A DNA stretch of 64,000 nt, from assembly GCA_017937385.1 (NCBI GenBank), contig JAGBDR010000009.1:43721-107720 (forward strand). The letters run 5' to 3'. Of this stretch, positions 8,206 through 17,513 are shown piece by piece. The notes under the pieces are model-generated. The model searched no databases. It was not told where the DNA came from and saw nothing but the letters and a program-made list of their open reading frames with translations. How positions within the stretch are numbered: the stretch's first letter is position 1; each line of letters opens with the position of its first letter. This DNA comes from Parabacteroides sp. (lineage in GTDB: Bacteria; Bacteroidota; Bacteroidia; Bacteroidales; Tannerellaceae). A program made the position numbers and the translations under genes.

Positions 8206-10392
8206 ATGTCAAAGTTAAGATTCAGAGTAGTAGAGACAGCCTTCAAGAAACGGGCTGCAGAAGTACCGGCTCCAGCCGAACGTCCATCCGACTATTTCGG
8301 GCAGAACGTATTCAACCGGGCGAAGATGTTCAAATATCTTCCTGAAAAAGCGTACGAACGGATCACGGACTGTATCGACAACGGTACTCCACTTGACCGC
8401 GAAACAGCCGACGCCGTAGCCGCCGGCATGAAGAAATGGGCAATCGAAATGGGCGCGACCCACTACACGCACTGGTTTCACCCGCTGACCGAAGGAACGG
8501 CCGAAAAGCACGATGCTTTCGTCGAACACGACGGCAAAGGGGGTATGGTCGAAGAGTTCTCCGGAAAGCTGCTGATCCAACAAGAGCCCGATGCTTCCAG
8601 TTTCCCGAACGGCGGTATCCGGAACACATTCGAAGCACGCGGTTATTCCGCCTGGGATCCCTCCTCTCCCGCCTTTATCGTAGGCGACACACTCTGCATC
8701 CCGACTGTCTTCATCGCTTATACCGGTGAATCACTGGACTACAAAGCCCCTCTGCTGAAAGCCCTCGAAGCCGTCAACAAAGCTGCCACTGACGTTTGCC
8801 ATTATTTCAACCCGGATGTAAAAAAGGTGTATGCCTACTTAGGCTGGGAACAGGAATACTTTTTGGTTGACGAAGGCTTGTATGCCGCACGTCCGGACCT
8901 GCTGCTGACAGGCCGTACACTGATGGGACATGAAAGTTCGAAAAACCAGCAACTGGAAGATCACTACTTTGGCGCCATTCCGACTCGTGTCATGGAATTT
9001 ATGAAAGATCTGGAAATTGAATCACTCAAGTTAGGCATTCCTTTGAAAACACGCCACAATGAGGTAGCTCCGAACCAGTTCGAGTTAGCTCCTATCTTCG
9101 AAGAATGCAACTTGGCGAACGACCATAACCTGCTTGTCATGGCACTGATGCGCAAAATCAGCCGTAAGCACGGTTTCCGTGTCCTGCTGCATGAGAAACC
9201 ATTCAAAGGGGTAAACGGCTCCGGCAAGCATAACAACTGGTCTTTGGGAACCGATACAGGTATTCTCCTGATGGCTCCCGGCAAGACACCGGAAGAGAAC
9301 CTCCGCTTCATCACGTTCATCGTCAATGTGCTGATGGCTGTCTACCGCCACAACGGATTGCTGAAAGCCAGCATTTCAAGTGCCACCAACGCCCATCGTT
9401 TAGGAGCCAACGAAGCACCTCCTGCAATCATCTCCAGCTTCCTCGGGACACAATTGTCGAAAGTTCTGGAACACCTCGAGAAAAGCGAGCCGGAAGATCT
9501 GATGCTGGCAGGTAAACAAGGCATGAAACTCGACATCGCCCGCATCCCTGAACTGCTGATCGACAATACCGACCGTAACCGTACCTCGCCTTTTGCTTTC
9601 ACAGGTAACCGTTTCGAATTCCGTGCCGTAGGTTCCGAAGCCAACTGCGCTTCCGCCATGCTCGCCTTGAATGCAGCCGTAGCTGAACAGTTGAAGACTT
9701 TCAAAACCGAAGTCGATGCCAAAATTGCCGAGGGCAAGGAAGTATTCGCAGCGATCCTCGAAGTGCTTCGCAAAGACATCAAGGCATGTAAGGCCATCCA
9801 TTTCGACGGTAACGGCTACAGTGACGAATGGAAAGCTGAAGCGGCCCGTCGCGGACTGGACTGCGAGACAAGCGTACCGGTGATCTTTGACAATTACCTG
9901 AAGGAAAGTAGCATCCGGATGTTTGAATCCACCGGAGTCATGACACGCAAAGAACTGGAAGCCCGCAACGAAGTCAAGTGGGAAACCTATACGAAGAAAA
10001 TCCAGATCGAAGCCCGTGTACTCGGCGACCTAGCGATGAACCACATCATCCCGACCGCCACCCGGTATCAGACTTCCCTGATCGACAACGTATACAAGAT
10101 GAAAGATCTTTTCCCTGCCGATAAAGCATCCGTCCTTTCATCCCGCAACCTGGAAATCATCGAAGATATCGCCAACCGTACCAACTTTATTAAAGAAAAA
10201 GTAGACGAAATGGTAGAAGCCCGTAAGATTGCCAACAAGATCGAAAGCGAACGCGAAAAAGCAATCGCTTACCACGATAGAATTGTCCCGATGCTGGAAG
10301 CTATCCGCTACCACATCGACAAATTGGAACTGGTTGTCGACGACCAGATCTGGACATTGCCGAAATACAGGGAACTATTATTTATCAGATAG
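8206..10392 (+). CDS. glnN: glutamine synthetase type III
   Basis: An ATP-dependent glutamate-ammonia ligase of the large GSIII class (728 residues; type I enzymes are about 470). The Bacteroidota-type N-terminus (RPSDYFGQNVFNRAKM) and the catalytic-domain blocks GWEQEYFLVD, LKTRHNEVAPNQFE, KPFKGVNGSGKHNNWSL and NRTSPFAFTGNRFEFR are all visible. The protein is cytoplasmic and handles nitrogen assimilation. The 62-base gap after dapL contains no clear promoter, so read-through is possible. A strong hairpin follows the gene. Confidence 0.96.
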   Translation: MSKLRFRVVETAFKKRAAEVPAPAERPSDYFGQNVFNRAKMFKYLPEKAYERITDCIDNGTPLDRETADAVAAGMKKWAIEMGATHYTHWFHPLTEGTAEKHDAFVEHDGKGGMVEEFSGKLLIQQEPDASSFPNGGIRNTFEARGYSAWDPSSPAFIVGDTLCIPTVFIAYTGESLDYKAPLLKALEAVNKAATDVCHYFNPDVKKVYAYLGWEQEYFLVDEGLYAARPDLLLTGRTLMGHESSKNQQLEDHYFGAIPTRVMEFMKDLEIESLKLGIPLKTRHNEVAPNQFELAPIFEECNLANDHNLLVMALMRKISRKHGFRVLLHEKPFKGVNGSGKHNNWSLGTDTGILLMAPGKTPEENLRFITFIVNVLMAVYRHNGLLKASISSATNAHRLGANEAPPAIISSFLGTQLSKVLEHLEKSEPEDLMLAGKQGMKLDIARIPELLIDNTDRNRTSPFAFTGNRFEFRAVGSEANCASAMLALNAAVAEQLKTFKTEVDAKIAEGKEVFAAILEVLRKDIKACKAIHFDGNGYSDEWKAEAARRGLDCETSVPVIFDNYLKESSIRMFESTGVMTRKELEARNEVKWETYTKKIQIEARVLGDLAMNHIIPTATRYQTSLIDNVYKMKDLFPADKASVLSSRNLEIIEDIANRTNFIKEKVDEMVEARKIANKIESEREKAIAYHDRIVPMLEAIRYHIDKLELVVDDQIWTLPKYRELLFIR

Positions 10393-10418
10393 TTTTTTGT
10401 TGATTGTTTTGTGTTTAC

Positions 10419-10459
10419 AAAGGGAGCATGCTGTGAAGTATGGCTCCCTTTCTTTTTTA
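10419..10459 (+). terminator. intrinsic terminator after glnN
   Basis: AAAGGGAGC (10419-10427) pairs with GCTCCCTTT (10443-10451), followed by a T-rich run. Confidence 0.8.
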
Positions 10460-10475
10460 TTACAAAGGAATTGCA

Positions 10476-10483
10476 TACCTTTG
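10476..10483 (+). promoter_or_regulatory. -7 box TACCTTTG for the toxin-antitoxin pair
   Basis: An exact TAnnTTTG match directly after the glnN terminator, 32 bases before the ATG at 10516. Its position rules out longer upstream starts for the antitoxin. Confidence 0.6.
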
Positions 10484-10515
10484 GAGCATCATTCGACAAG
10501 AAAGGGGTTTACATC

Positions 10516-10785
10516 ATGACAGCAATGGAATTACAGCAATGGAAACAGAACTTCATCCACGACTATCTGGACGAGATAGACGACCTGGAAATAATGGAGA
10601 AACTGGAAAAGTTCACCAAACGAATATTGCATAAAAAGCCAGTAGTCTTATCTCCACTTGCTTTCAATATAGACCAAGCAAATGCAGAAATCGATATGGC
10701 AGAAAAAGAGTTAAGCGAAGGTAAAGGTATCAAAGAGACGGAAATGCATCAATTCTTTGAAGGATGGAAAAAGAAATTGAAATAA
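10516..10785 (+). CDS. antitoxin component of a RelE/ParE-type module
   Basis: A small acidic protein of 89 residues, starting MTAMELQQWKQNFIHDYL. It has a charged helical N-terminal half and a C-terminal tail (EKELSEGKGIKETEMHQFFE) as expected for an antitoxin that wraps its toxin. No DNA-binding motif is obvious by eye. The same frame is open back to 10411, but the promoter box at 10476-10483 makes ATG 10516 (or MELQQW at 10525) the sensible start. It overlaps the toxin gene by 22 bases. The assignment rests mostly on context and size. Confidence 0.75.
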   Translation: MTAMELQQWKQNFIHDYLDEIDDLEIMEKLEKFTKRILHKKPVVLSPLAFNIDQANAEIDMAEKELSEGKGIKETEMHQFFEGWKKKLK

Positions 10786-11093
10786 TCTGGGCGCCACGTG
10801 CACAAGAACAAGCTAATTTAGCCATCACCTATTGCCAGGCTCAATTCGGAAGAACTATCGCTCTCAGATTTGTAAACAAGCTTGAAAAAGATATTTTGCG
10901 CATCAAAAATAATCCTTTTATAGGAATTGTAGAACCAGCCTTTGCAAATAGAGCAAAACAATACCGATCCTTAATAGAAGGATACTACAAGATCATTTAT
11001 ACCATAGAAAATGATCATCTGATACAAATCGTTCTATTATGGGATTGCCGTCAAAATCCCGATAAGCTCAAACAATCTATAAGACAAATATAA
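10764..11093 (+). CDS. RelE/ParE-family toxin
   Basis: A 109-residue protein with the ParE/RelE core. It starts IEIIWAPRAQEQANLAITYC, has an alpha-hairpin ending KLEKDILRIKNNPFIGI, and beta strands YRSLIEGYYKIIYTIENDHLIQIVLLWDCRQNP; the WDCRQNP end is typical of ParE-like members. ParE toxins inhibit gyrase and RelE toxins cleave mRNA; this sequence alone does not decide which. It overlaps the antitoxin gene by 22 bases, in the usual antitoxin-first order. Confidence 0.85.
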   Translation: MEKEIEIIWAPRAQEQANLAITYCQAQFGRTIALRFVNKLEKDILRIKNNPFIGIVEPAFANRAKQYRSLIEGYYKIIYTIENDHLIQIVLLWDCRQNPDKLKQSIRQI

Positions 11094-11100
11094 AACGGAT

Positions 11101-13032
11101 ATGAACTACGGATTTGTAAAAGTTGCCGCCGCCGTACCGCATGTACAGGTAGCGGATTGTTTTTATAATATAGAAAAGATAGAAAGACTGATGCGAAAAG
11201 CATCGGAAAAAGGCGTACAATTGGTGGCTTTCCCCGAACTGTCCGTCACGGCCTATACCTGCCTCGACCTGTTTGCCCAGCAAACTTTACTGGATAATGC
11301 GGAAAAAGCACTGCTCCAACTGGTCGCCAGCACGAAAGACCTGGAGATTTTGGCCATCGTCGGTGCTCCTCTCCGGACGGAAAACCGGCTCATCAATGCG
11401 GCCGTAGTATTCCAAAAGGGAGAGATCTTAGGAGTCGTTCCCAAGAGCTACCTGCCCAACTACAAGGAGTTTCAGGAACAACGCTGGTTTACCTCCGCCA
11501 CTGAACTGCAAAAGTCCACAATCGAAATCGGCGGGCAGGAATATCCGCTCGGCAACCACCTGTTGTTCAAATCGGGACAGCTCTCGGTCGGTATTGAGAT
11601 ATGCGAAGATCTTTGGGTCCCCGTCCCGCCCAGCTCGCTATTGGCAATGGAAGGCGCCAACATCATTTTCAACTTGTCCGCCAGCAACGAACTGATCGGC
11701 AAACATGCTTACCTGCGTTCGCTGATCTGCCAGCAATCCGCCCGATGCATGGCGGGTTATGTCTATGCCTCCTCCGGATTCGGCGAATCGAGCACCGATC
11801 TGGTTTTTGCCGGAAACGGGATCATTGCCGAAAACGGGAACCTGCTTGCCGAATCTCCCCGTTTCACGATGGAAGAACAGCTTGTCATCAGCGAAATCGA
11901 TATAGAAACTTTACAGAATGACCGTCTGGTAAACACCAGCTTCATGTACGGAGCCTCCAGCCTGTTGCAAGGAAAAACACAGGCCATCGACTTCCGGCTC
12001 CGGGTTCCGGACGAATTCAACCTGACGCGTCCGGTCGATCCGCATCCGTTCACCCCCTCCGGAGATGCGTTGAAAGAACGCTGCGAGGAAATCTTCCACA
12101 TACAGGTTGCCGGCCTTGCCAAACGGCTGGTCCATGCTCATGCTCAAACGGCCGTTGTCGGTATTTCCGGTGGTCTGGACTCCACGTTGGCTTTGCTCGT
12201 AACCGTCATGACTTTCGATGCCCTGAAGATTCCGCGCAAACAGATCATCGGTATCACGATGCCCGGTTTCGGCACGACCGACCGTACTTATACCAATGCC
12301 TGCGACCTCATCCGGTCCCTCGGCGTCACCCTAAAAGAAATCTCGATCAAGGAAGCCTGCCTGCAACATTTCCGCGATATCGACCACGATCCGTCCGTCC
12401 ATGACGTGACCTACGAAAACAGCCAGGCACGCGAGCGGACCCAACTGCTGATGGATGTCGCCAACCAAAAGAACGGCCTCGTCATCGGCACCGGCGACCT
12501 CTCCGAACTGGCACTCGGCTGGGCGACCTACAACGGTGACCACATGTCGATGTACGGTGTGAACGGAAGCATTCCGAAAACATTGGTCCGATATCTGGTC
12601 GAATGGGTTGCCAACAACAAAGTGGACGATGCGTCCCGACTCACTTTGCTGGATATCGTCGACACGCCGATCAGCCCCGAACTGATCCCGGCAGACGAGA
12701 ACGGCAACATCAAACAGAAGACAGAAGATCTGGTCGGCCCGTACGAATTGCACGACTTCTTCCTCTATCATTTCCTGCGTTTCGGCTCCCATCCGTCCAA
12801 AATCTATTTCCTGGCGCAGAAAGCATTCGCCGGTATTTACGACAATGCGACGATCAAGAAATGGCTCTACACGTTCTTCCGCCGTTTCTTCCAACAACAG
12901 TTCAAACGCAGTTGCCTGCCGGACGGTCCCAAAGTCGGTTCCGTCAGCCTTTCGCCACGCGGAGACTGGCGTATGCCGAGCGATGCGGTGTCACGACTCT
13001 GGTTAGAAGAGATAGAAGAAAGTGTTGAATGA
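11101..13032 (+). CDS. nadE: glutamine-dependent NAD(+) synthetase
   Basis: It makes NAD from deamido-NAD, ATP and glutamine. The 643-residue protein has an N-terminal nitrilase-type glutaminase domain with the catalytic Glu in AFPELSVTAYTC, Lys in PKSYLPNYKEF and Cys in GIEICEDLWVP. A C-terminal ammonia-dependent synthetase domain carries the ATP-pyrophosphatase loop SGGLDSTLALLV. The stop overlaps the pbpC start (ATGA), so the two are translationally coupled although functionally unrelated. Confidence 0.96.
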   Translation: MNYGFVKVAAAVPHVQVADCFYNIEKIERLMRKASEKGVQLVAFPELSVTAYTCLDLFAQQTLLDNAEKALLQLVASTKDLEILAIVGAPLRTENRLINAAVVFQKGEILGVVPKSYLPNYKEFQEQRWFTSATELQKSTIEIGGQEYPLGNHLLFKSGQLSVGIEICEDLWVPVPPSSLLAMEGANIIFNLSASNELIGKHAYLRSLICQQSARCMAGYVYASSGFGESSTDLVFAGNGIIAENGNLLAESPRFTMEEQLVISEIDIETLQNDRLVNTSFMYGASSLLQGKTQAIDFRLRVPDEFNLTRPVDPHPFTPSGDALKERCEEIFHIQVAGLAKRLVHAHAQTAVVGISGGLDSTLALLVTVMTFDALKIPRKQIIGITMPGFGTTDRTYTNACDLIRSLGVTLKEISIKEACLQHFRDIDHDPSVHDVTYENSQARERTQLLMDVANQKNGLVIGTGDLSELALGWATYNGDHMSMYGVNGSIPKTLVRYLVEWVANNKVDDASRLTLLDIVDTPISPELIPADENGNIKQKTEDLVGPYELHDFFLYHFLRFGSHPSKIYFLAQKAFAGIYDNATIKKWLYTFFRRFFQQQFKRSCLPDGPKVGSVSLSPRGDWRMPSDAVSRLWLEEIEESVE

Positions 13033-15374
13033 TTAGATTTTTCTTGTTTTTCATACGGCTGCTGATCGGGATAGTCCTATATCCGACCGGTTTCCAGTCC
13101 CTTTTTCCGGAAGATTGCTCGACCTTGCTCTATGCGTCCGACGGGCAATTGATGGGGGCCCGGATCGCACCGGACGGACAATGGCGTTTTCCGCCGGCAG
13201 ATACCCTTCCCGGCAAGTTCGTGACCTGCCTATTGGCCTATGAAGACAAACGTTTCTACCGGCATCCCGGTATAGATCCGATTGCCATAACCCGTGCCAT
13301 GCGGACCAATCTGCAACGGGGGAAAGTAGTCAGCGGAGGAAGTACGATCACCATGCAACTGGCACGGATCGCACGGGGCAACCGTACCCGTACCCTATAT
13401 GAAAAGGTAGTCGAAGCCGGCTATGCCCTCCTGCTGGAAACGGCCTGTGACAAACAAGAGATCCTGAACCTCTATGCCTCGCACGCCCCGTTCGGAGGCA
13501 ATGTCGTAGGTATCGAGACAGCGGCCTGGCGGTATTTCGGGCGAAACGCCGCCGACCTCTCATGGGCCGAAAGTGCCACGCTTGCCGTATTGCCCAACTC
13601 GCCAGCCCTGATCCATCCCGGACGCAACCGCGCACGGCTGAAAGCCAAACGCGACAAACTCTTGTCCGTATTAAAGGGAATGGGGGCTTTGGACGAGACC
13701 GAGTACGAACTGTCACTCCTCGAACCGCTTCCCGAAGCTCCCGTCTCCCTGCCCAACGAGGCTCCCCACCTACTCGAACGGCTGGCGGCTAACGCCCCGG
13801 GCACCCGTATCACGACTTCCGTCAGCCGGATGTTACAACGGCAGACACAGGAGATCGTGAACCGCTACGCACGCGACTACGCCTCCAACCACATCCATAA
13901 CCTGGCCGCCCTTATTGCCGATACCGAAACGGGCGAAGTGCTTGCCTACGCCGGTAACGTCACCTTCAAGGCGGACGAACGCAAAGGAAATCAGGTAGAC
14001 ATCATCCAGTCGCCACGCAGTACGGGCAGCATCCTGAAGCCCTTCCTTTATGCCGCCATGCTGCACGACGGGCAGTTGCTTCCCGGCACACTCGTACCGG
14101 ACATACCATTGAACCTGAACGGTTTCTCTCCGCAAAACTACAACAAGACATTCTACGGGGCAGTACCGGCCCACCGGGCGATCGAACGCTCACTCAACGT
14201 CCCGCTGGTACGGATGCTAACCACCTACAACACAGGACGCTTCATGTCGCTCCTGAAAAAGGCGGGAATGACCACGCTCCGTTTCTCCGAAGAACATTAC
14301 GGGGCTTCGCTGATTTTAGGAGGAGCGGAAGGGACATTATGGGACCTAACGGGTATGTATGCATCCTTAGCACGTACACTCGTACACTACCGGACTTACA
14401 ACGGGCGGTATAACCCGACGGATATTCATCCGCTCACCCCTTTCCCGGCTTCTGCCGTCGAACCGATCCGTTCGATTGCAGACAAAAGGCTCACAGACAA
14501 ACCGCTTCTCTCCTCCGCCGCCATCTGGTTCGCTTTCGAAGCCATGTCGGCACTGGACCGCCCCGAAGAAGAAGCGGACTGGCAACAGTTCGGTTCCATG
14601 AAACGAGTCGCCTGGAAAACAGGGACAAGCTACGGCGGCCGGGATGCCTGGGCGATCGGGACAACCCCTCGCTATACGATCGGCGTATGGGTGGGAAATG
14701 CTTCGGGAGAAGGCCGGCCGGGACTGACCGGAGTGGGCAATGCCGCTCCTGTCCTGTTCGACCTGTTCTCGCTTCTTCCGGAAACAGGTTGGTTCGACAT
14801 GCCATACGACGAACTTGAACCGATGGTGGTCTGCCGCCTCAGCGGGCACAAGGCTTCTGCCATCTGTGACCAAGTGGACACACTTTATATGCCCCAAACA
14901 GCCGACAAAACGGAGGTTTGCCCCTACCATCGGCTTGTCCATCTTTCGGAAGACGGGCGTTTTCAGGTAAACAGCTCGTGCGAATCTGTCGACCGGATGA
15001 TCACACGTCCGTGGTTCGTATTGCCACCTTCCGAAGAATATTATTACCGGAACTATCACATCGACTACACTCCTCTGCCACCCGTAAAACCAGGATGTGG
15101 TGAAGACCGTGGACGACAGATCGAACTGATCTATCCGGAACAGAACGCCCTCCTCTACCTCCCGAAAGGCTTCTCCGGCCGACAGGAACAATTTGTCTTC
15201 AAAGCTGCCCATGCCCGTCCGGATGCCACCCTCTACTGGCATCTGGACGCAACCTACATCGGCGAAACAACGGAGCATCACCAAATCAGTTGCTCCGCCC
15301 CTCCCGGTAAACACCGCCTGACACTAATCGACGACCGGGGCAATCGGAAGACGATATCGTTTGAGGTGAAATAA
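13029..15374 (+). CDS. pbpC: penicillin-binding protein 1C
   Basis: A bifunctional class A PBP: glycan polymerisation plus transpeptidation in the periplasm. It has 781 residues with an N-terminal membrane anchor. The transglycosylase motifs are YEDKRFYRHPGIDP and GGSTITMQLARI; the transpeptidase motifs are STGSILKP (SxxK type), SLN and KTGTSYGG. A C-terminal PBP1C-type beta domain covers about the last 90 residues. The alpha-2-macroglobulin gene that often neighbours pbpC in other bacteria is not adjacent here; nadE is. Confidence 0.93.
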   Translation: MIRFFLFFIRLLIGIVLYPTGFQSLFPEDCSTLLYASDGQLMGARIAPDGQWRFPPADTLPGKFVTCLLAYEDKRFYRHPGIDPIAITRAMRTNLQRGKVVSGGSTITMQLARIARGNRTRTLYEKVVEAGYALLLETACDKQEILNLYASHAPFGGNVVGIETAAWRYFGRNAADLSWAESATLAVLPNSPALIHPGRNRARLKAKRDKLLSVLKGMGALDETEYELSLLEPLPEAPVSLPNEAPHLLERLAANAPGTRITTSVSRMLQRQTQEIVNRYARDYASNHIHNLAALIADTETGEVLAYAGNVTFKADERKGNQVDIIQSPRSTGSILKPFLYAAMLHDGQLLPGTLVPDIPLNLNGFSPQNYNKTFYGAVPAHRAIERSLNVPLVRMLTTYNTGRFMSLLKKAGMTTLRFSEEHYGASLILGGAEGTLWDLTGMYASLARTLVHYRTYNGRYNPTDIHPLTPFPASAVEPIRSIADKRLTDKPLLSSAAIWFAFEAMSALDRPEEEADWQQFGSMKRVAWKTGTSYGGRDAWAIGTTPRYTIGVWVGNASGEGRPGLTGVGNAAPVLFDLFSLLPETGWFDMPYDELEPMVVCRLSGHKASAICDQVDTLYMPQTADKTEVCPYHRLVHLSEDGRFQVNSSCESVDRMITRPWFVLPPSEEYYYRNYHIDYTPLPPVKPGCGEDRGRQIELIYPEQNALLYLPKGFSGRQEQFVFKAAHARPDATLYWHLDATYIGETTEHHQISCSAPPGKHRLTLIDDRGNRKTISFEVK

Positions 15375-15449
15375 CCCGTTCTCCAACAAGAGTATCATCA
15401 TCGCCGGTTGCTCCTTCTGTTTTCGTCAAAAGTAAATTGTTAAAAATGA

Positions 15450-15930
15450 CAATATCCCTTATTTTCGCGTTTTTCTATTTTGAAAGAAATCCCGGACCAT
15501 TTATCTCTGACTTTTTTCCTGCTTAAACCGGAATAAACAAACAACCGATAAAACGGGAACGGCAAGAAATTGAAAAACGAGCTTCTTTTGTCAGAGAAAA
15601 GCAAGAAATCCTGACATTGTGATAAAGCTAAACTCCCGGAGAGTCGCTTGTAGCAAACAAAAGTTTCCTACGTTCCGAATATCGCAAAAGGAATTTTACC
15701 TTTTTCCGCCATGAGGAGGGACTTCATCGCCGTGACGACCGTCTTCATGGCTCCCGAAGTCGGACTTCAGGGTCCATGAACTCGGACTTCACGGCGACGA
15801 CGACCGTCTTCAAGGCAAAAAACTGCGCACTTCACGAGAAAAAGTTCCCTTTTCACCTGCAAATAACGGGATTTCCAGCAATTCATAAAGACTGTGTATG
15901 CTTGTTAAAGAAACAATAATATACAATAAG
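15450..15930 (+). repeat. dispersed intergenic repeat of about 480 bp, copy 1
   Basis: It aligns almost without gaps to 46314-46795: positions differ by 30865 at every block I checked between 15605 and 15930. It contains the palindrome GAAGTCGGACTTC (15756-15768) and an inverted repeat TCGCCGTGA (15727-15735) / TCACGGCGA (15789-15797). It ends in ACAATAATATACAATAAG. The minus-strand frame that is open in copy 2 is interrupted by stops here, so the repeat is not clearly coding. Confidence 0.8.
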
Positions 15931-16019
15931 ATATGCTTTTGCAAGTCTTTAAAACCATAAAGAACGATTCCAGGGTGTGAAACAGTTTCTAAAAAGGAAA
16001 CTTTCTGTAAAGTTTTTAC

Positions 16020-16027
16020 TACCTTTG
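16020..16027 (+). promoter_or_regulatory. -7 box TACCTTTG for the kor operon
   Basis: An exact TAnnTTTG match 52 bases before the ferredoxin-subunit ATG. Confidence 0.55.
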
Positions 16028-16079
16028 GCAGTCACAAACGTGATTAGTTAGTATTACATTAGATTTAAATATAAAAATT

Positions 16080-16313
16080 ATGGCGAAGATAAAAGGAGCT
16101 GTTGTTGTCAACACAGAACGATGCAAAGGATGCAACCTTTGTGTAGTAGCCTGTCCGTCGGATGTACTTGAATTGCATCCGCGCGAAGTAAACAACAAGG
16201 GATACCATTATGTGTACATGAAAAACCCCGACAACTGCATCGGTTGTGCAAGTTGTGGGTTGGTTTGTCCGGACGGATGTTTAACCATCTACAAAAAGAA
16301 AATTGACAATTGA
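16080..16313 (+). CDS. korD: 2-oxoacid:ferredoxin oxidoreductase, delta (2x[4Fe-4S] ferredoxin) subunit
   Basis: A 77-residue ferredoxin-type subunit with two CxxCxxCxxxCP clusters (CKGCNLCVVACP near the start, CIGCASCGLVCP later). It carries electrons between the catalytic subunits and external ferredoxin. It leads an operon with the alpha, beta and gamma subunits. The last codons and stop (KIDN-stop) are made by the ATTGACA-type repeat that fills the following gap. Confidence 0.9.
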   Translation: MAKIKGAVVVNTERCKGCNLCVVACPSDVLELHPREVNNKGYHYVYMKNPDNCIGCASCGLVCPDGCLTIYKKKIDN

Positions 16314-16412
16314 CGATGCACAATTGACAATTCAACATAACAAACAGAAAAAGAATCAGAATATTAATCACAAAAACAAAATTGTCAATTGCCAATTGTC
16401 AATTGTCAATTC
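16301..16412. repeat. ATTGACA/ATTGTCA repeat pair around the korD-korA gap
   Basis: Heptamer-type repeats of ATTGACA occupy 16301-16333, and their complement (ATTGTCA type) occupies 16380-16411, so the gap can fold into a long hairpin. The left arm includes the korD stop codon. Whether this lowers read-through into korA is unknown. Confidence 0.7.
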
Positions 16413-16421
16413 ATAAAGAGT

Positions 16422-17504
16422 ATGGCAGAAGAAGTAAAATTAATGAAGGGTAACGAAGCCATCGCCCACGCGGCTATCCGCTATGGCGTAGACGGTTACT
16501 TCGGCTACCCGATCACTCCGCAGTCGGAGATACTCGAAACCCTAATGGCCGAAATGCCGTGGGAAAAAACCGGAATGGTCGTGCTGCAAGCGGAAAGCGA
16601 AGTGGCAGCTATCAATATGGTATATGGAGGTGCCGGTACAGGCAAACGGGTGATGACCTCCTCGTCCAGCCCGGGTGTCAGTCTGAAACAAGAGGGTATT
16701 TCCTATCTTGCAGGAGCCGAACTGCCCTGTCTGGTCGTGAACGTGATGCGTGGCGGTCCCGGTTTAGGGACAATCCAGCCCAGCCAAGCGGACTATTTCC
16801 AGACCGTCAAAGGTGGCGGACACGGCGATTATCGCCTGATCACGCTTGCCCCCTCTTCCGTACAGGAAATGGCGGATTTCGTCGGTTTAGGTTTTGAACT
16901 GGCTTTCAAATATAGCAATCCTGCCATTATTCTGGCTGATGGCATCATCGGCCAGATGATGGAAAAAGTGGTGTTGCCTCCTTTCCACCCACGCCGCACA
17001 GAGGAAGAAATCATCGCTGAATGCCCATGGGCTGCACGGGGAAAAACAGCCGGCCGCAAACCGAATGTCATTACTTCATTAGAGCTGGATCCGGCAAAGA
17101 TGGAAGAAAACAACATCCGCTTCCAGGCAAAATACCGGAAGATCGAAGAAAATGAAGTCCGCTACGAAGAGTTCCAATGCGAAGATGCCGAATATCTGTT
17201 GATCGCTTTCGGTTCCTCCGCCCGCATTTGCCAGAAAGTGGTGGAAAACGCACGTGCGAAAGGCATCAAACTCGGCTTGCTCCGCCCCATCACCTTGTGG
17301 CCGTTCCCCAAAAAGGTGATTGCCGCTTATGCCGACAAGGTGAAAGGTATGCTTTCCGTCGAGCTGAACGCCGGACAGATGGTCGAAGACGTACGCCTGG
17401 CCGTAAACGGCAAAGTAAAAGTGGAACATTTCGGCCGCCTCGGAGGTATCGTGTTCACGCCGGATGAAGTACTGGAAGCGCTGAAAAAGAATTTTGAATT
17501 ATAA
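16422..17504 (+). CDS. korA: 2-oxoacid:ferredoxin oxidoreductase, alpha subunit
   Basis: A 360-residue catalytic subunit of the 2-oxoglutarate/3-methyl-2-oxobutanoate ferredoxin oxidoreductase family (KorA/VorB). With the beta subunit it decarboxylates a 2-oxoacid to an acyl-CoA while reducing ferredoxin. Typical blocks are GVDGYFGYPITPQSEI, VMTSSSSPGVSLKQEG and the MRGGPGLGTIQPSQADY segment. The ATG at 16422 (MAEEVKLMKGNEA) is preferred over an in-frame TTG at 16389 inside the repeat. Confidence 0.93.
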   Translation: MAEEVKLMKGNEAIAHAAIRYGVDGYFGYPITPQSEILETLMAEMPWEKTGMVVLQAESEVAAINMVYGGAGTGKRVMTSSSSPGVSLKQEGISYLAGAELPCLVVNVMRGGPGLGTIQPSQADYFQTVKGGGHGDYRLITLAPSSVQEMADFVGLGFELAFKYSNPAIILADGIIGQMMEKVVLPPFHPRRTEEEIIAECPWAARGKTAGRKPNVITSLELDPAKMEENNIRFQAKYRKIEENEVRYEEFQCEDAEYLLIAFGSSARICQKVVENARAKGIKLGLLRPITLWPFPKKVIAAYADKVKGMLSVELNAGQMVEDVRLAVNGKVKVEHFGRLGGIVFTPDEVLEALKKNFEL

Positions 17505-17513
17505 ATCAACAAC

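Larger units (their letters stand above)
15375..16079. other. long non-coding region before the 2-oxoacid oxidoreductase operon
   Basis: No frame here looks like a gene. It holds copy 1 of the dispersed repeat (15450-15930) and then a promoter-like stretch ending at the -7 box at 16020. Confidence 0.7.

Noticed and set aside
10411-10515. upstream extension of the antitoxin gene (in-frame from 10411)
   Set aside because: The extension would cover the glnN terminator and the -7 box at 10476-10483.
16301-16412. ATTGACA-type repeats considered as a CRISPR array
   Set aside because: Units are 7 bases, contiguous, with no spacers of regular length and no cas genes.
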